Under the pieces are notes generated by a model, which saw nothing but the letters and a program-made list of their open reading frames with translations, was not told the DNA's origin and made no database searches. The position numbers and the translations under genes were made by a program. DNA of 15,173 nucleotides from Massilia sp. (GTDB taxonomy: Bacteria > Pseudomonadota > Gammaproteobacteria > Burkholderiales > Burkholderiaceae_D), in NCBI GenBank assembly GCA_028291845.1, contig JAQGNM010000392.1, positions 1-15,173 of the forward strand. The letters are read 5' to 3'. Of this stretch, positions 8,288 through 15,173 are shown piece after piece (positions within the stretch are counted from its first letter, which is position 1; each line of letters opens with the position of its first letter).

Positions 8288-8647
8288 CTACACCTGCATG
8301 TTCATAATTTCATGATAAGCCGACACCATCTTGTTCCGCACCTGCACGGTCGCCTGCATATTAATAGACGCCTTTTGCATCGAAATCATCACATCCGACA
8401 AGCTCACCTTGTCGTCGCCGGCGGCGAAGGCCTGGCCCAGTTCTTCGGCTTTGACCTGGCTGGCGTTGACCGATTCGAGCGATGATTTCAGAGCATCGGA
8501 AAAGCTGACCTTGGTGGCGCCGCCCGTGTCGGGCACGCCGGTGGGCGCGACCGGACCGGCCGCCGGTTTGGTGGCCGCCGCTTTTAATTGTTCCATCATT
8601 GCCTGGATGCGGCTGCTGTCGATGCCGCCAATTCCGCCGATGCTCAT
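8288..8647 (-). CDS. fliE: Flagellar hook-basal body protein FliE
   Basis: A 119-residue protein that joins the MS ring to the proximal rod and is exported early by the flagellar type III system. The C-terminal half (VSFSDALKSSLESVNASQ ... VSLSDVMISMQKASINMQ ... VRNKMVSAYHEIMNMQV) matches the FliE family, ending in the conserved YxEIMNMxV. The N-terminal part (about 1-45) is Gly/Ala/Pro-rich and variable. The start chosen is ATG at 8647, with AGGAG on the - strand 9 nt upstream; an upstream in-frame ATG at 8749 adds residues unlike the family. The gene is transcribed opposite to fliF-fliK, as in enterobacteria, and shares the divergent promoter region at 8648-8916. Its stop (TAG, 8288-8290) faces the end of nasA. 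Confidence 0.95.
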   Translation of the reverse strand: MSIGGIGGIDSSRIQAMMEQLKAAATKPAAGPVAPTGVPDTGGATKVSFSDALKSSLESVNASQVKAEELGQAFAAGDDKVSLSDVMISMQKASINMQATVQVRNKMVSAYHEIMNMQV

Positions 8648-8916
8648 GAAAAATCGCTCCTGTTGATGCCTGCCGTCACGCGAGTACAATGCGTTTATTG
8701 TTAACTCAAGCTGACTCAGGCTTACACAATACCAGTGCAAGTCCAGCAATTCCCGACGAGCAAGACGCTAAACCACGCTCTGTTTGAGGGATTGATTTTG
8801 TCGTAGGGCAACGATAATCTCGGTCAAGCCCCACATTTCGTCGTCACAAAGTGGGTTAACCATCACCATTTTGGCGAAGCGCAAGTACCAAGCGCGAACC
8901 CGCGGAACTAAACGAC
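8648..8916. promoter_or_regulatory. Divergent fliE / fliF promoter region
   Basis: A 269-bp non-coding stretch between divergent fliE and fliF, lower in GC than the flanking genes. It must hold the promoters of both transcripts. No convincing sigma-54 (-24/-12) or sigma-28 (TAAA / GCCGATAA) promoter was found by eye. A palindrome GTTAAC occurs twice (8700-8705 and 8855-8860). Short frames that cross it on the - strand run into fliF antisense and look like shadows. A class II flagellar activator such as FlhDC may act here, but I could not place a convincing FlhDC box. Confidence 0.7.
8792..8818 (+). promoter_or_regulatory. Candidate sigma-70-type promoter for fliF with an overlapping dyad
   Basis: TTGATT (8792-8797) and GATAAT (8813-8818) resemble -35 and -10 hexamers (4/6 and 5/6 matches), but the 15-bp spacer is short. 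A short dyad overlaps them: TTGTCGT (8798-8804) against ACGATAA (8811-8817), with one G-T pair. A short spacer and a weak -35 are consistent with an activator-dependent promoter. This is a motif match only. Confidence 0.3.
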
Positions 8917-10587
8917 ATGGCAGCAGCGGACACTCTGGTTCTCCCCACCGAACGGCAACCATTCCTGCAGACTTCGTTCGGGCGCAATATCGCCCTCGGG
9001 GTCGGCGCGGCAATCGTGGTGGCCATCATGGTGGCGGTCTGGATGTGGAGCCAGCAGCCGGAATATCGTGTCTTGTTTGCCAACTACAGCGACAAGGACG
9101 GCGGCGCGATTACCGCCTCGCTCGACCAGATGGCGGTCAAATACAAGTTTTCCGAAGGCGGCAGCGCGATCCTGGTGCCGGCCAACCAGGTGCACGATGT
9201 GCGCTTGAAACTGGCGGCGCAGGGTTTGCCCAAGGGCGGCAACGTCGGCTTCGAGCTGATGGAAAATCAAAAACTGGGCGTATCGCAGTTCCTCGAGCAG
9301 GTCAATTACCAGCGCTCGCTCGAGGGTGAGCTGGCCCGTTCGATCCAGTCGCTGGCGGCGGTGTCCGCCGCGCGCGTCCACCTGGCGCTGCCAAAACCGC
9401 AAGTGTTCGTGCGCGACCAGCAAAAGCCCACCGCTTCGGTCCTGCTCAACCTGCAGACGGGGCGCACCATCGACGCCGCCCAGGTCAGCGCCATCGTGCA
9501 CCTGGTGGCATCGAGCGTGCCGGAACTGCCGCCGGCGAACGTCACCGTGGTCGACCAGGCCGGCAACCTGTTGTCGGACACCTCGGCCAAGCCGCTCGGG
9601 GCGAAAAATCTCGACCCGAACCAGCTCAAATATGTGATGACGCTCCAGCAGGGCATCGTCAACCAGGTGCAGTCGCTGATCGAACCGCTGGTCGGCAAGG
9701 GCAATGTGCGCGCCGAGGCGACCGCCGACGTCGATTTTGCCCAGACCGATACCGCGGCCGAAAGCTACAAGCCGAATTCGCCGCCGGAGCCGCAGGCGAT
9801 CCGCAGCCAGCAGTCGTCGGAAGCCGGCGCCGCCGCCGGCGCCAACCCGAGCGGCGTGCCGGGCGCGCTGTCGAACCAGCCACCGGGCGCCGCCGGCGCG
9901 CCGATCACCGCGCCGCCTGCCGCGGCGGGTGCGGCGCCTGCCGCCGGACCCACCCGCAAGGACAGCACCACCAATTTCGAAGTCGACAAGACGGTACGCT
10001 ACGAACAAAAGCCGATGGGCGGCATCAAGCGCCTGTCGGTGGGCGTGGTGGTCAACTACCGCCGCCTGGTCGACGCCAGGACCGGCAAGGTCACCATCAA
10101 GCCGCTGACGGCCGCCGAAGTGGCGCAGATCAACGACCTGGTGCGCGAAGCGATGGGTTTCAATAAGGAGCGCGGCGACACCATGAACGTCACCAACGCG
10201 CCGTTCGATGGCGTCGACAAGCCGGAAGAGCCGGCGGCGGTCACGCCGTGGTGGAAGGACGGCGCCAACATCGAAATGGCCAAGGAAGCGGGCAAGTTCC
10301 TGCTGGCCGCCGCCGTATTGCTGTTCCTCTGGTTCCGTTTTCTCAGGCCGATGCTGCGTCCCTTGATGCGCAAGCTCGATACCCTGACCGAAGAGCCGGC
10401 GCCGCCGGCCGGGCAGACCGCCGAAGAACTCGAAATCGAACACGTACGCGAAGAACAGGAAGCGGCAGTGGCGGTGCAGGTACAGACCGGCTACCGCGAT
10501 AATTTAACGATGGCGAAGAAGCTGGCGGTGGAAGATCCGCGCGTGGTGGCCAACGTCGTCAAGGCATGGGTAGGCTCGAATGATTAA
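8917..10587 (+). CDS. fliF: Flagellar MS-ring protein FliF
   Basis: A 556-residue inner-membrane protein that assembles the MS ring, the base of the flagellar motor and housing of the export gate. The first membrane segment is about residues 24-43. The periplasmic ring-building region follows; LALPKPQVFVRDQQKPTASV (156-175) is a FliF hallmark. A Pro/Ala/Gly-rich linker (about 301-346) interrupts the third ring-building part. The second membrane segment is about 460-475. The cytoplasmic tail ends in a FliG-binding helix region (about 528-556, LAVEDPRVVANVVKAWV). ATG 8917 has only a weak upstream GGA. The last codons lie in the first copy of a 19-bp tandem repeat that continues to the fliG start, 30 bp downstream. 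Confidence 0.96.
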   Translation: MAAADTLVLPTERQPFLQTSFGRNIALGVGAAIVVAIMVAVWMWSQQPEYRVLFANYSDKDGGAITASLDQMAVKYKFSEGGSAILVPANQVHDVRLKLAAQGLPKGGNVGFELMENQKLGVSQFLEQVNYQRSLEGELARSIQSLAAVSAARVHLALPKPQVFVRDQQKPTASVLLNLQTGRTIDAAQVSAIVHLVASSVPELPPANVTVVDQAGNLLSDTSAKPLGAKNLDPNQLKYVMTLQQGIVNQVQSLIEPLVGKGNVRAEATADVDFAQTDTAAESYKPNSPPEPQAIRSQQSSEAGAAAGANPSGVPGALSNQPPGAAGAPITAPPAAAGAAPAAGPTRKDSTTNFEVDKTVRYEQKPMGGIKRLSVGVVVNYRRLVDARTGKVTIKPLTAAEVAQINDLVREAMGFNKERGDTMNVTNAPFDGVDKPEEPAAVTPWWKDGANIEMAKEAGKFLLAAAVLLFLWFRFLRPMLRPLMRKLDTLTEEPAPPAGQTAEELEIEHVREEQEAAVAVQVQTGYRDNLTMAKKLAVEDPRVVANVVKAWVGSND

Positions 10588-10621
10588 GGCAGGCTCGAAT
10601 GAATCAGGTAGGCTCGAATGA
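10572..10621 (+). repeat. Three tandem 19-bp repeats carrying the fliG ribosome-binding site and ATG
   Basis: The core AGGCTCGAATGA occurs at 10572-10583, 10591-10602 and 10610-10621, with an exact 19-bp period. Each copy has an AGG(T/C)AGG-like or GGTAGG Shine-Dalgarno and an ATG five nt after it. The third copy supplies the fliG start (SD 10606-10612, ATG 10618). The first two ATGs (10580 and 10599) open mini-frames of 13 and 8 codons (MIKAGSNESGRLE and MNQVGSNE) that end across the fliG start. The first copy encodes the FliF C-terminus (VGSND) and is followed by the fliF TAA. This looks like slippage amplification of an ancestral fliF-fliG junction. Confidence 0.9.
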
Positions 10622-11613
10622 ATGACAACGGCATCCAGAAGGCGGCCATCCTGATGCTGGCCATCGGCGAAGCCGAGGCCGCGGAAGTGATGAAATTTCT
10701 CGGCCCGCGCGAAGTGTTGAAGCTCGGCGCGGCCATGGCCACCATGAAAAGCGTGCAGCACGAGCAGGTGGTGACGGTGCTCGAATCGTTCGTCGAACAG
10801 ACCGCGCTGAACTCCACCGTGGGCCTCGACTCCGACGAATACATCCGCCAGGTGCTGACCAAAGCGCTGGGCGACGACAAGGCCTCGGTGCTGCTGTCGC
10901 GGATTTTGGGCGGCAAGGACGCCTCGGGCATCGAGAGCCTGAAGTGGATGGACGCCTCCTCGGTGGCCGAACTGATCCGCAACGAGCACCCGCAGATCAT
11001 CGCCACCATCCTGGTGCACCTCGAGCGCGATCAGGCCTGCGAGATCCTCGGCCATTTTACCGACCGCCTGCGCAACGACGTGGTGCTGCGCATCGCCACC
11101 CTCGACGGCGTACAGCCGGCGGCGCTGCGCGAACTGAACGACGTACTGACCAAGCTGTTATCGGGTAACGAGAATATCAAGAAGTCATCGCTGGGCGGCG
11201 TGCGCGCCGCTGCCGAAATCCTCAACTTCATGAGCGGCGAGCAGGAAGGTTCGGTGATGGACAACATCAAGAACTACGACAACGACATGGCGCAAAAGAT
11301 CATGGACGAGATGTTCGTGTTCGATAACGTCATCGACATCGACGACCGCGGCATCCAGCTGCTGCTGCGCGAAGTGCAGTCGGAGATGCTGATCATCGCT
11401 TTGAAGGGCGCGTCGCAAGACCTGCGCGAGAAGATTTTCAAGAACATGTCCCAGCGCGCCGGCGAGATGATGCGCGAAGACCTCGAATCGAAAGGGCCGG
11501 TGCGCCTGTCCGAAGTCGAGGCGCAGCAAAAGCAGATCCTGCAGATCGTCCGCCGCCTGGCCGACGAAGGCCAGATCGTGTTGGGCGGAAAAGGCGAGGA
11601 TTCGTTTGTCTGA
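10618..11613 (+). CDS. fliG: Flagellar motor switch protein FliG
   Basis: A 331-residue rotor protein, the same length as E. coli FliG. It links the MS ring to the FliM/FliN C ring and interacts with the stator to make torque. The N-terminal FliF-binding domain starts at NGIQKAAILMLAIGE. The EHPQ motif of the middle domain is at 123-126. In the C-terminal torque helix the charged residues are kept: R280, E287, D288 and R296 correspond to E. coli R281, D288, D289 and R297 by alignment by eye. The start at ATG 10618 has AGGTAGG upstream in the third copy of the 19-bp repeat. It overlaps fliH by 8 nt. Confidence 0.97.
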   Translation: MNDNGIQKAAILMLAIGEAEAAEVMKFLGPREVLKLGAAMATMKSVQHEQVVTVLESFVEQTALNSTVGLDSDEYIRQVLTKALGDDKASVLLSRILGGKDASGIESLKWMDASSVAELIRNEHPQIIATILVHLERDQACEILGHFTDRLRNDVVLRIATLDGVQPAALRELNDVLTKLLSGNENIKKSSLGGVRAAAEILNFMSGEQEGSVMDNIKNYDNDMAQKIMDEMFVFDNVIDIDDRGIQLLLREVQSEMLIIALKGASQDLREKIFKNMSQRAGEMMREDLESKGPVRLSEVEAQQKQILQIVRRLADEGQIVLGGKGEDSFV

Positions 11614-12277
11614 TTTCAAATCCAATACTCCGAAAGAGATGCAAACGGCCTATCAGCGCTGGGAGATGAACTCGTTCGGCGACAACCGTCCGAGCACCCT
11701 GGCCGCGCGCACCCCTGCCCCGGCCGACCCGGTGTACCTGGGCCCGTCCGAGGAAGAACTGGCGCAGATCAGCGAGGACGCGCGCCTGCTCGGCCACGAG
11801 GCCGGCCACGCCGCCGGTTACGCCGACGGCCTGGCGCTGGGCCGCGCCGAAGCAGCGGCCGAACTCGAACACCTGCAGTCGATCGCCGCCGAATTTTCCG
11901 CGGCGCTGGCCGCCGCCGATGAAACCATCGCCGCCGATGTGCTGGAGCTCAGCCTGCACCTGGCCAGGACCATGCTGCGCAGCGCGCTCGAGATCAAGCC
12001 CGAGCTGGTGCTGGGCGTGGTGCGCCAGGCCATCGACTATCTGCCGGTGGTGCAGCAGCCGGCCGTGCTGATTTTGAATCCGCTCGACGCCGACCTCGTC
12101 AAGGATAGCCTGGGCGAGGAACTCGACAAGGGCGGCTGGCGCGTCTCGCGCGACCCGGCCATCGCGCGCGGCGGCTGCAAGATCGACACCGCCACCAACC
12201 AGATCGACGCCACCGTCGGCGCGCGCTGGGAGCGGCTGTCGCACGCGCTCGGCAAAGACGTCGACTGGATGGCGTAA
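11606..12277 (+). CDS. fliH: Flagellar export apparatus regulator FliH (ATPase-associated stator)
   Basis: A 223-residue cytoplasmic protein that binds and regulates the FliI ATPase and brings it to the export gate. It has the FliH-type glycine-repeat helix: consecutive GxxxG steps at G63, G67, G71, G75 and G79. A C-terminal V/A-ATPase E-like domain follows (about 100-223, with SRDPAIARGGCKIDT). The start chosen is TTG 11606, because GAGGA (11596-11600) lies five nt upstream and the 8-nt overlap with fliG suits coupling. ATG 11639 in the same frame (MQTAYQRW) is an alternative with a poorer ribosome-binding site. It is followed directly by fliI with no gap. Confidence 0.92.
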   Translation: MSDFKSNTPKEMQTAYQRWEMNSFGDNRPSTLAARTPAPADPVYLGPSEEELAQISEDARLLGHEAGHAAGYADGLALGRAEAAAELEHLQSIAAEFSAALAAADETIAADVLELSLHLARTMLRSALEIKPELVLGVVRQAIDYLPVVQQPAVLILNPLDADLVKDSLGEELDKGGWRVSRDPAIARGGCKIDTATNQIDATVGARWERLSHALGKDVDWMA

Positions 12278-13720
12278 GTGTCCTCCCCCCGCACCGGCAT
12301 GGACGCCACCTATGCGGCCGGCCTGGCCGATCTCGATGCGCACACGGCGCGCTGGAAATCGTATCTGCGCGATTGCGATTCGCTGGTTAATTTCGTCGAG
12401 CCGATGCAGGTGTCCGGCCGCGTCACCCGCGTGGCCGGCCTGGTGATGGAATGCGTCGGCCTGCGCCTGGCGGTAGGCAGCGCCTGCACCATCCCGATGG
12501 CCAACGGCGTGCGCATCGAGGCCGAAGTGGTCGGCTTCGATGGCGAGCGCCTGTTCCTGATGCCGCAGTCGGATGTCGAAGGCGTGGTGCCCGGCTCGCG
12601 CGTGTTCCCTGTCGAACCCTCGATTCCGCGCCCGGGCAGCGTGACGCACCCGCGAAGGCGGCCCAGCGACCGCGCGCGCCATCTGCCGGTCGGCATGGGT
12701 CTTCTCGGCCGCGTGGTCGACGGCGCCGGCCGGCCGCTCGACGGCATGGGCCCGCTCGACACCGACGACATGGCGCCGATCAATGCGCGTCCCGTCAACC
12801 CGCTCGACCGCGCGCCGATCAGCGAGACGCTCGACGTCGGCGTACGGGCCATCAATGCCATGCTGACGGTCGGCCGCGGCCAGCGCCTGGGCCTGTTCGC
12901 CGGCACCGGCGTCGGTAAATCGGTGCTGCTGGGGATGATCGCCAGGTACACCACCGCCGATGTCATCGTGGTCGGCCTGATCGGCGAGCGGGGCCGCGAA
13001 GTAAAAGAGTTCATCGAACAGATTCTCGGGCCCGAGGGCCGTGCCCGTTCGGCGGTGGTGGCGGCGCCGGCCGACAGCCCGCCCTTGATGCGCTTGCAGG
13101 GCGCGGCCTACGCCACCGCCATCGCCGAGCATTTCAGGGACCAGGGAAAAAACGTTTTACTGATCATGGATTCGCTGACCCGCTACGCCATGGCGCAGCG
13201 GGAAATCGCGCTGGCGATCGGCGAGCCGCCCGCCACCAAGGGTTATCCGCCTTCGGTGTTCGCCAAACTGCCGGTGCTGGTCGAACGGGCCGGCAACGGC
13301 CTCGAAGGCGGCGGCTCGATCACCGCCTTCTATACCGTGCTGTCCGAAGGCGACGACCAGCAGGACCCGATCGCCGACGCCGCCCGCGGTATTCTCGACG
13401 GTCACATTGTCTTGAACCGCCACCTGGCCGAGGCCGGCCACTACCCGGCCATCGACATCGAACAGTCGATCAGCCGCGCCATGCACGGCATCACCTCGAC
13501 CGCCCACCAGCAGGCGGCGAGGAAGCTCAAGCAGCTGTATTCGCGCTACGAGCGTTCGCGCGACCTGATCAGCGTCGGCGCCTACGTCGCCGGCAGCGAC
13601 CCGGTGCTCGACCAGGCCATCGCCCTGCACGAGAAGATCGAGGCCTTCCTGTGCCAGGAAATCCACGACAAGGAAGACATGTTGATGAGCTTGGGCCAAC
13701 TTACCTCTCTGTTCGGCTGA
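12278..13720 (+). CDS. fliI: Flagellum-specific export ATPase FliI
   Basis: A 480-residue type III export ATPase (E. coli FliI is 457) related to the F1-beta subunit. It energises substrate unfolding and entry with FliH and FliJ. The Walker A motif is AGTGVGKS (208-215), Walker B is LLIMDS (294-299), and the alpha/beta signature is PAIDIEQSIS (390-399). Compared with E. coli there is an extra basic stretch of about 15 residues near 118-135 (HPRRRPSDRAR), between the N-terminal barrel and the ATPase core. GTG 12278 follows the fliH TAA immediately and has GGATGG five nt upstream; ATG 12299 would shorten it by seven residues and lacks a ribosome-binding site. Confidence 0.95.
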   Translation: MSSPRTGMDATYAAGLADLDAHTARWKSYLRDCDSLVNFVEPMQVSGRVTRVAGLVMECVGLRLAVGSACTIPMANGVRIEAEVVGFDGERLFLMPQSDVEGVVPGSRVFPVEPSIPRPGSVTHPRRRPSDRARHLPVGMGLLGRVVDGAGRPLDGMGPLDTDDMAPINARPVNPLDRAPISETLDVGVRAINAMLTVGRGQRLGLFAGTGVGKSVLLGMIARYTTADVIVVGLIGERGREVKEFIEQILGPEGRARSAVVAAPADSPPLMRLQGAAYATAIAEHFRDQGKNVLLIMDSLTRYAMAQREIALAIGEPPATKGYPPSVFAKLPVLVERAGNGLEGGGSITAFYTVLSEGDDQQDPIADAARGILDGHIVLNRHLAEAGHYPAIDIEQSISRAMHGITSTAHQQAARKLKQLYSRYERSRDLISVGAYVAGSDPVLDQAIALHEKIEAFLCQEIHDKEDMLMSLGQLTSLFG

Positions 13721-13754
13721 TCGCGCGTAAGGACAGCGCCGTATACTTCGCAAC

Positions 13755-14195
13755 ATGGCCAATCTCTCCGCACTTGAAACCCTGATCGGACTGGCCCAGC
13801 GCGACACCGACGCCGCAGCCAAGAAGCTTGGCGCCGAATTGGCGGCGGTGGACGACGCCAGGCAGAAGTTGACGATGTTGCACGGCTACCGCGACGATTA
13901 CGCCAGCAAGCTGGAAGCGGCGCAAATGAACGGCATTACCCCGCTGGCGTACCATAATTTCGTCGCCTTCATGGGCAAGCTCGACAACGCGATCAACGGC
14001 CAGCGCGAAGTGGTCAAACATGCCGAGGCGAGGAGCGCTGCGGCCAAGACCATCTGGCAGGCGTGCGAACGCAAGCGCCTGTCGTACCGCACCTTGAGCG
14101 AGCGCGCCGCCGCCGAGACCTTGCGCGTCGAGAACAAGCGCGACCAGAAGCAGATGGACGAACACGCGGCGCGCCAGGCCTACTACAAACGATAA
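13755..14195 (+). CDS. fliJ: Flagellar export protein FliJ
   Basis: A 146-residue (E. coli 147), highly charged, Ala/Lys/Arg/Glu-rich protein that should form a long antiparallel coiled coil. It acts as the central stalk of the FliI ring and links it to the FlhA export gate. Sequence and position (right after fliI, before fliK) fit the family; features include the N-terminal ALETLIGLAQRDTDAAAKKL and the YxxF/MxxLDxAI region around 66-80. ATG 13755 lacks a good nearby Shine-Dalgarno: the closest AAGGA (13727-13731) is more than 20 nt upstream. Translation may therefore depend on coupling or initiate weakly. It is separated from fliI by 34 bp and from fliK by 31 bp. Confidence 0.9.
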   Translation: MANLSALETLIGLAQRDTDAAAKKLGAELAAVDDARQKLTMLHGYRDDYASKLEAAQMNGITPLAYHNFVAFMGKLDNAINGQREVVKHAEARSAAAKTIWQACERKRLSYRTLSERAAAETLRVENKRDQKQMDEHAARQAYYKR

Positions 14196-14226
14196 CGGTG
14201 GTTTTCCGCCCACGGACTCACAGAAC

Positions 14227-15173
14227 ATGCAAAATTCGACACTCCCGATTTTCACCGGCGCCCAGCCGGCCAGCGCCGCGCCGCAACGCCAGAACAGCGC
14301 GCCTTCGCCCGATGGCGGCCAGTTCGCGCAGACGCTGTCGCGCCAACTGCAGCAGCGCCAGCAGAATGGCGGGGTCGAAAAAACCATCCAGCCGGTCAAG
14401 GTGGCCAGCACGGCGGTGGCGCCATCGCCTGCCCCGGGCGGCCCGGTACGCAGCCAGATCAAGCCGCCGGCGGAGTCGGGCGCACAGAATGCAGCGAATG
14501 CAGCGAATGCAACGAATACAGCGGACTCATCGAACGCCGGGGATACGACAGCGCCGGCCAGCGCCGCTGCGCGCGCGCCGGCTGCCGGCAGCAAGGATGC
14601 CGCCGGCGACAAGGACGACGCCGACCTCACCCAGGCCAGTCCGATGGCCGACCTGATCGCCATCGTCGCCAGCTTCAATCAGCCGGCGGCGGCGAGCGCC
14701 GCGGCCGATGCAACCGGCACCGGCGCCGCCGCTGGCGCGGACAGCAGCCGTTCCGACCAGTTGGCCGCGCAATCGGCGCTGCTGATGCCGGGCGCCGCCA
14801 TGGCGGCCGCGCCGGCGGCAAAAAGCGAAGCGGGCCAAAACCTGCCGCAGCTGTTCGAGGCCCGTCCCGCCGTCAAGGGAGTGGCCACCGACAGCGCCGC
14901 GCTCCAGCCGGGCAAGGCCCTGGGCAGCGCCGACGGCGCCGAAGCGGCGGCGCCGGCTGCAGGCGCCGCCGCGGCACAAGCATCGTCGTTCGCCGACATG
15001 GTTCAAACAAGCGTACAGACCAGCGTACAAACCAGCCGGCAAACCAGCGCGCAAGCGGGCGTGCAAGCGAGCCTGGAAGCGGCGGCCCGTCCGGCGGAAA
15101 AAGCAGTCGAAGCACTCATCCACGATGCGGCCGCCGGCGCGCCGCTGTCGGCGCCGCTCGCGCAAGCGTCGCT
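14227..15173 (+). CDS. fliK: Flagellar hook-length control protein FliK, N-terminal part (runs off window)
   Basis: An open frame from ATG 14227 to the window end with no stop (315 codons plus 2 nt), so the gene is incomplete. The product is low in complexity and rich in Ala, Gln, Ser, Pro and Gly. This is the usual make-up of the FliK N-terminal ruler region, whose extended length measures the hook during export. The conserved C-terminal switch domain that would act on FlhB lies beyond the window. The call therefore rests on composition and on the position directly after fliJ. It contains two tandem coding repeats (14488-14523 and 15001-15072). No strong Shine-Dalgarno precedes the start. 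Confidence 0.85.
   Translation, partial: MQNSTLPIFTGAQPASAAPQRQNSAPSPDGGQFAQTLSRQLQQRQQNGGVEKTIQPVKVASTAVAPSPAPGGPVRSQIKPPAESGAQNAANAANATNTADSSNAGDTTAPASAAARAPAAGSKDAAGDKDDADLTQASPMADLIAIVASFNQPAAASAAADATGTGAAAGADSSRSDQLAAQSALLMPGAAMAAAPAAKSEAGQNLPQLFEARPAVKGVATDSAALQPGKALGSADGAEAAAPAAGAAAAQASSFADMVQTSVQTSVQTSRQTSAQAGVQASLEAAARPAEKAVEALIHDAAAGAPLSAPLAQAS
14488..14523 (+). repeat. Tandem 9-bp coding repeat in fliK (Asn-Ala-Ala)
   Basis: Four in-frame copies of AATGCAGCG or one-base variants, encoding NAA NAA NAT NTA. Two copies are identical; the others differ at one base each. Being a multiple of three, changes in copy number would alter FliK length without a frameshift. Confidence 0.85.
15001..15072 (+). 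repeat. Tandem 12-bp coding repeat in fliK (V-Q-T-S type)
   Basis: Six in-frame 12-bp units encode VQTS, VQTS, RQTS, AQAG, VQAS-like tetrapeptides. The first four are close copies; the last two have drifted. Located in the variable ruler region of FliK. Confidence 0.8.

Noticed and set aside
8720..8733. GG-N10-GC pattern on the - strand (8733 to 8720) upstream of fliE, as a sigma-54 promoter
   Set aside because: Only the GG and GC dinucleotides and a few other bases match. The TTGC part of the -12 element reads AAGC, so a chance match is likely.
8768..9013. Small open frame on the - strand in the fliE-fliF spacer
   Set aside because: It overlaps the 5' end of fliF, has no ribosome-binding site that I can see and no family likeness.
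8908..10443. 511-codon open frame on the - strand opposite fliF
   Set aside because: It is a shadow of fliF, with composition typical of the antisense of high-GC coding DNA and no recognisable domain.
11438..13132. 564-codon open frame on the - strand across fliG, fliH and fliI
   Set aside because: It is antisense to three well-supported flagellar genes and its product is His/Arg/Ala-rich with no family likeness. It arises from the high-GC third positions of the real genes.
14527..15165. Open frame on the - strand opposite fliK (212 codons)
   Set aside because: Arg/Gly/Ala-rich antisense of the low-complexity fliK region. The + strand frame from 14227 is continuous with the flagellar operon and has a typical FliK composition.

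Overview
The window looks like a chromosomal segment of a high-GC motile betaproteobacterium, most likely Oxalobacteraceae (Massilia / Duganella / Janthinobacterium type). The basis is codon usage, the gene content and order, and a GGCACC...GGTGCC palindromic repeat of a kind I associate with that family. This placement is inference from the sequence alone.

The left half (1-8223, + strand) is one assimilatory nitrate/nitrite operon. It begins with a leader made of a hexaloop hairpin followed by an intrinsic-terminator-like hairpin. The genes are a NarK/NasA-type nitrate transporter, nirB, nirD, a stand-alone NirB-like FAD/NAD(P) oxidoreductase, and the molybdopterin nitrate reductase nasA. 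They are packed tightly (12 bp, 10 bp, a 4-bp overlap, 7 bp). Together they would import nitrate, reduce it to nitrite (NasA with the FAD oxidoreductase as probable electron donor) and reduce nitrite to ammonium (NirBD). The leader suggests transcription antitermination by a NasR/NasT-type ANTAR protein that is not in the window.

The operon ends in a pair of inverted REP-like palindromes (8182-8278). The first arm encodes the last residues of NasA. The pair separates nasA from the convergent fliE.

The right half is a flagellar basal-body and export cluster. fliE lies on the - strand. After a 269-bp divergent promoter region come fliF, fliG, fliH, fliI, fliJ and the 5' part of fliK on the + strand, with fliK running off the window end. 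They encode the MS-ring/rod junction, MS ring, switch protein, export ATPase complex (FliH, FliI, FliJ) and hook-length ruler. A 19-bp sequence carrying the fliG ribosome-binding site and start codon is present in three tandem copies at the fliF/fliG junction.

No tRNA, rRNA, CRISPR array, insertion sequence or phage gene was seen. I did not find a wholly new system. The most noteworthy items are the leader antitermination structure, the REP-encoded NasA tail, and the triplicated fliG initiation region.
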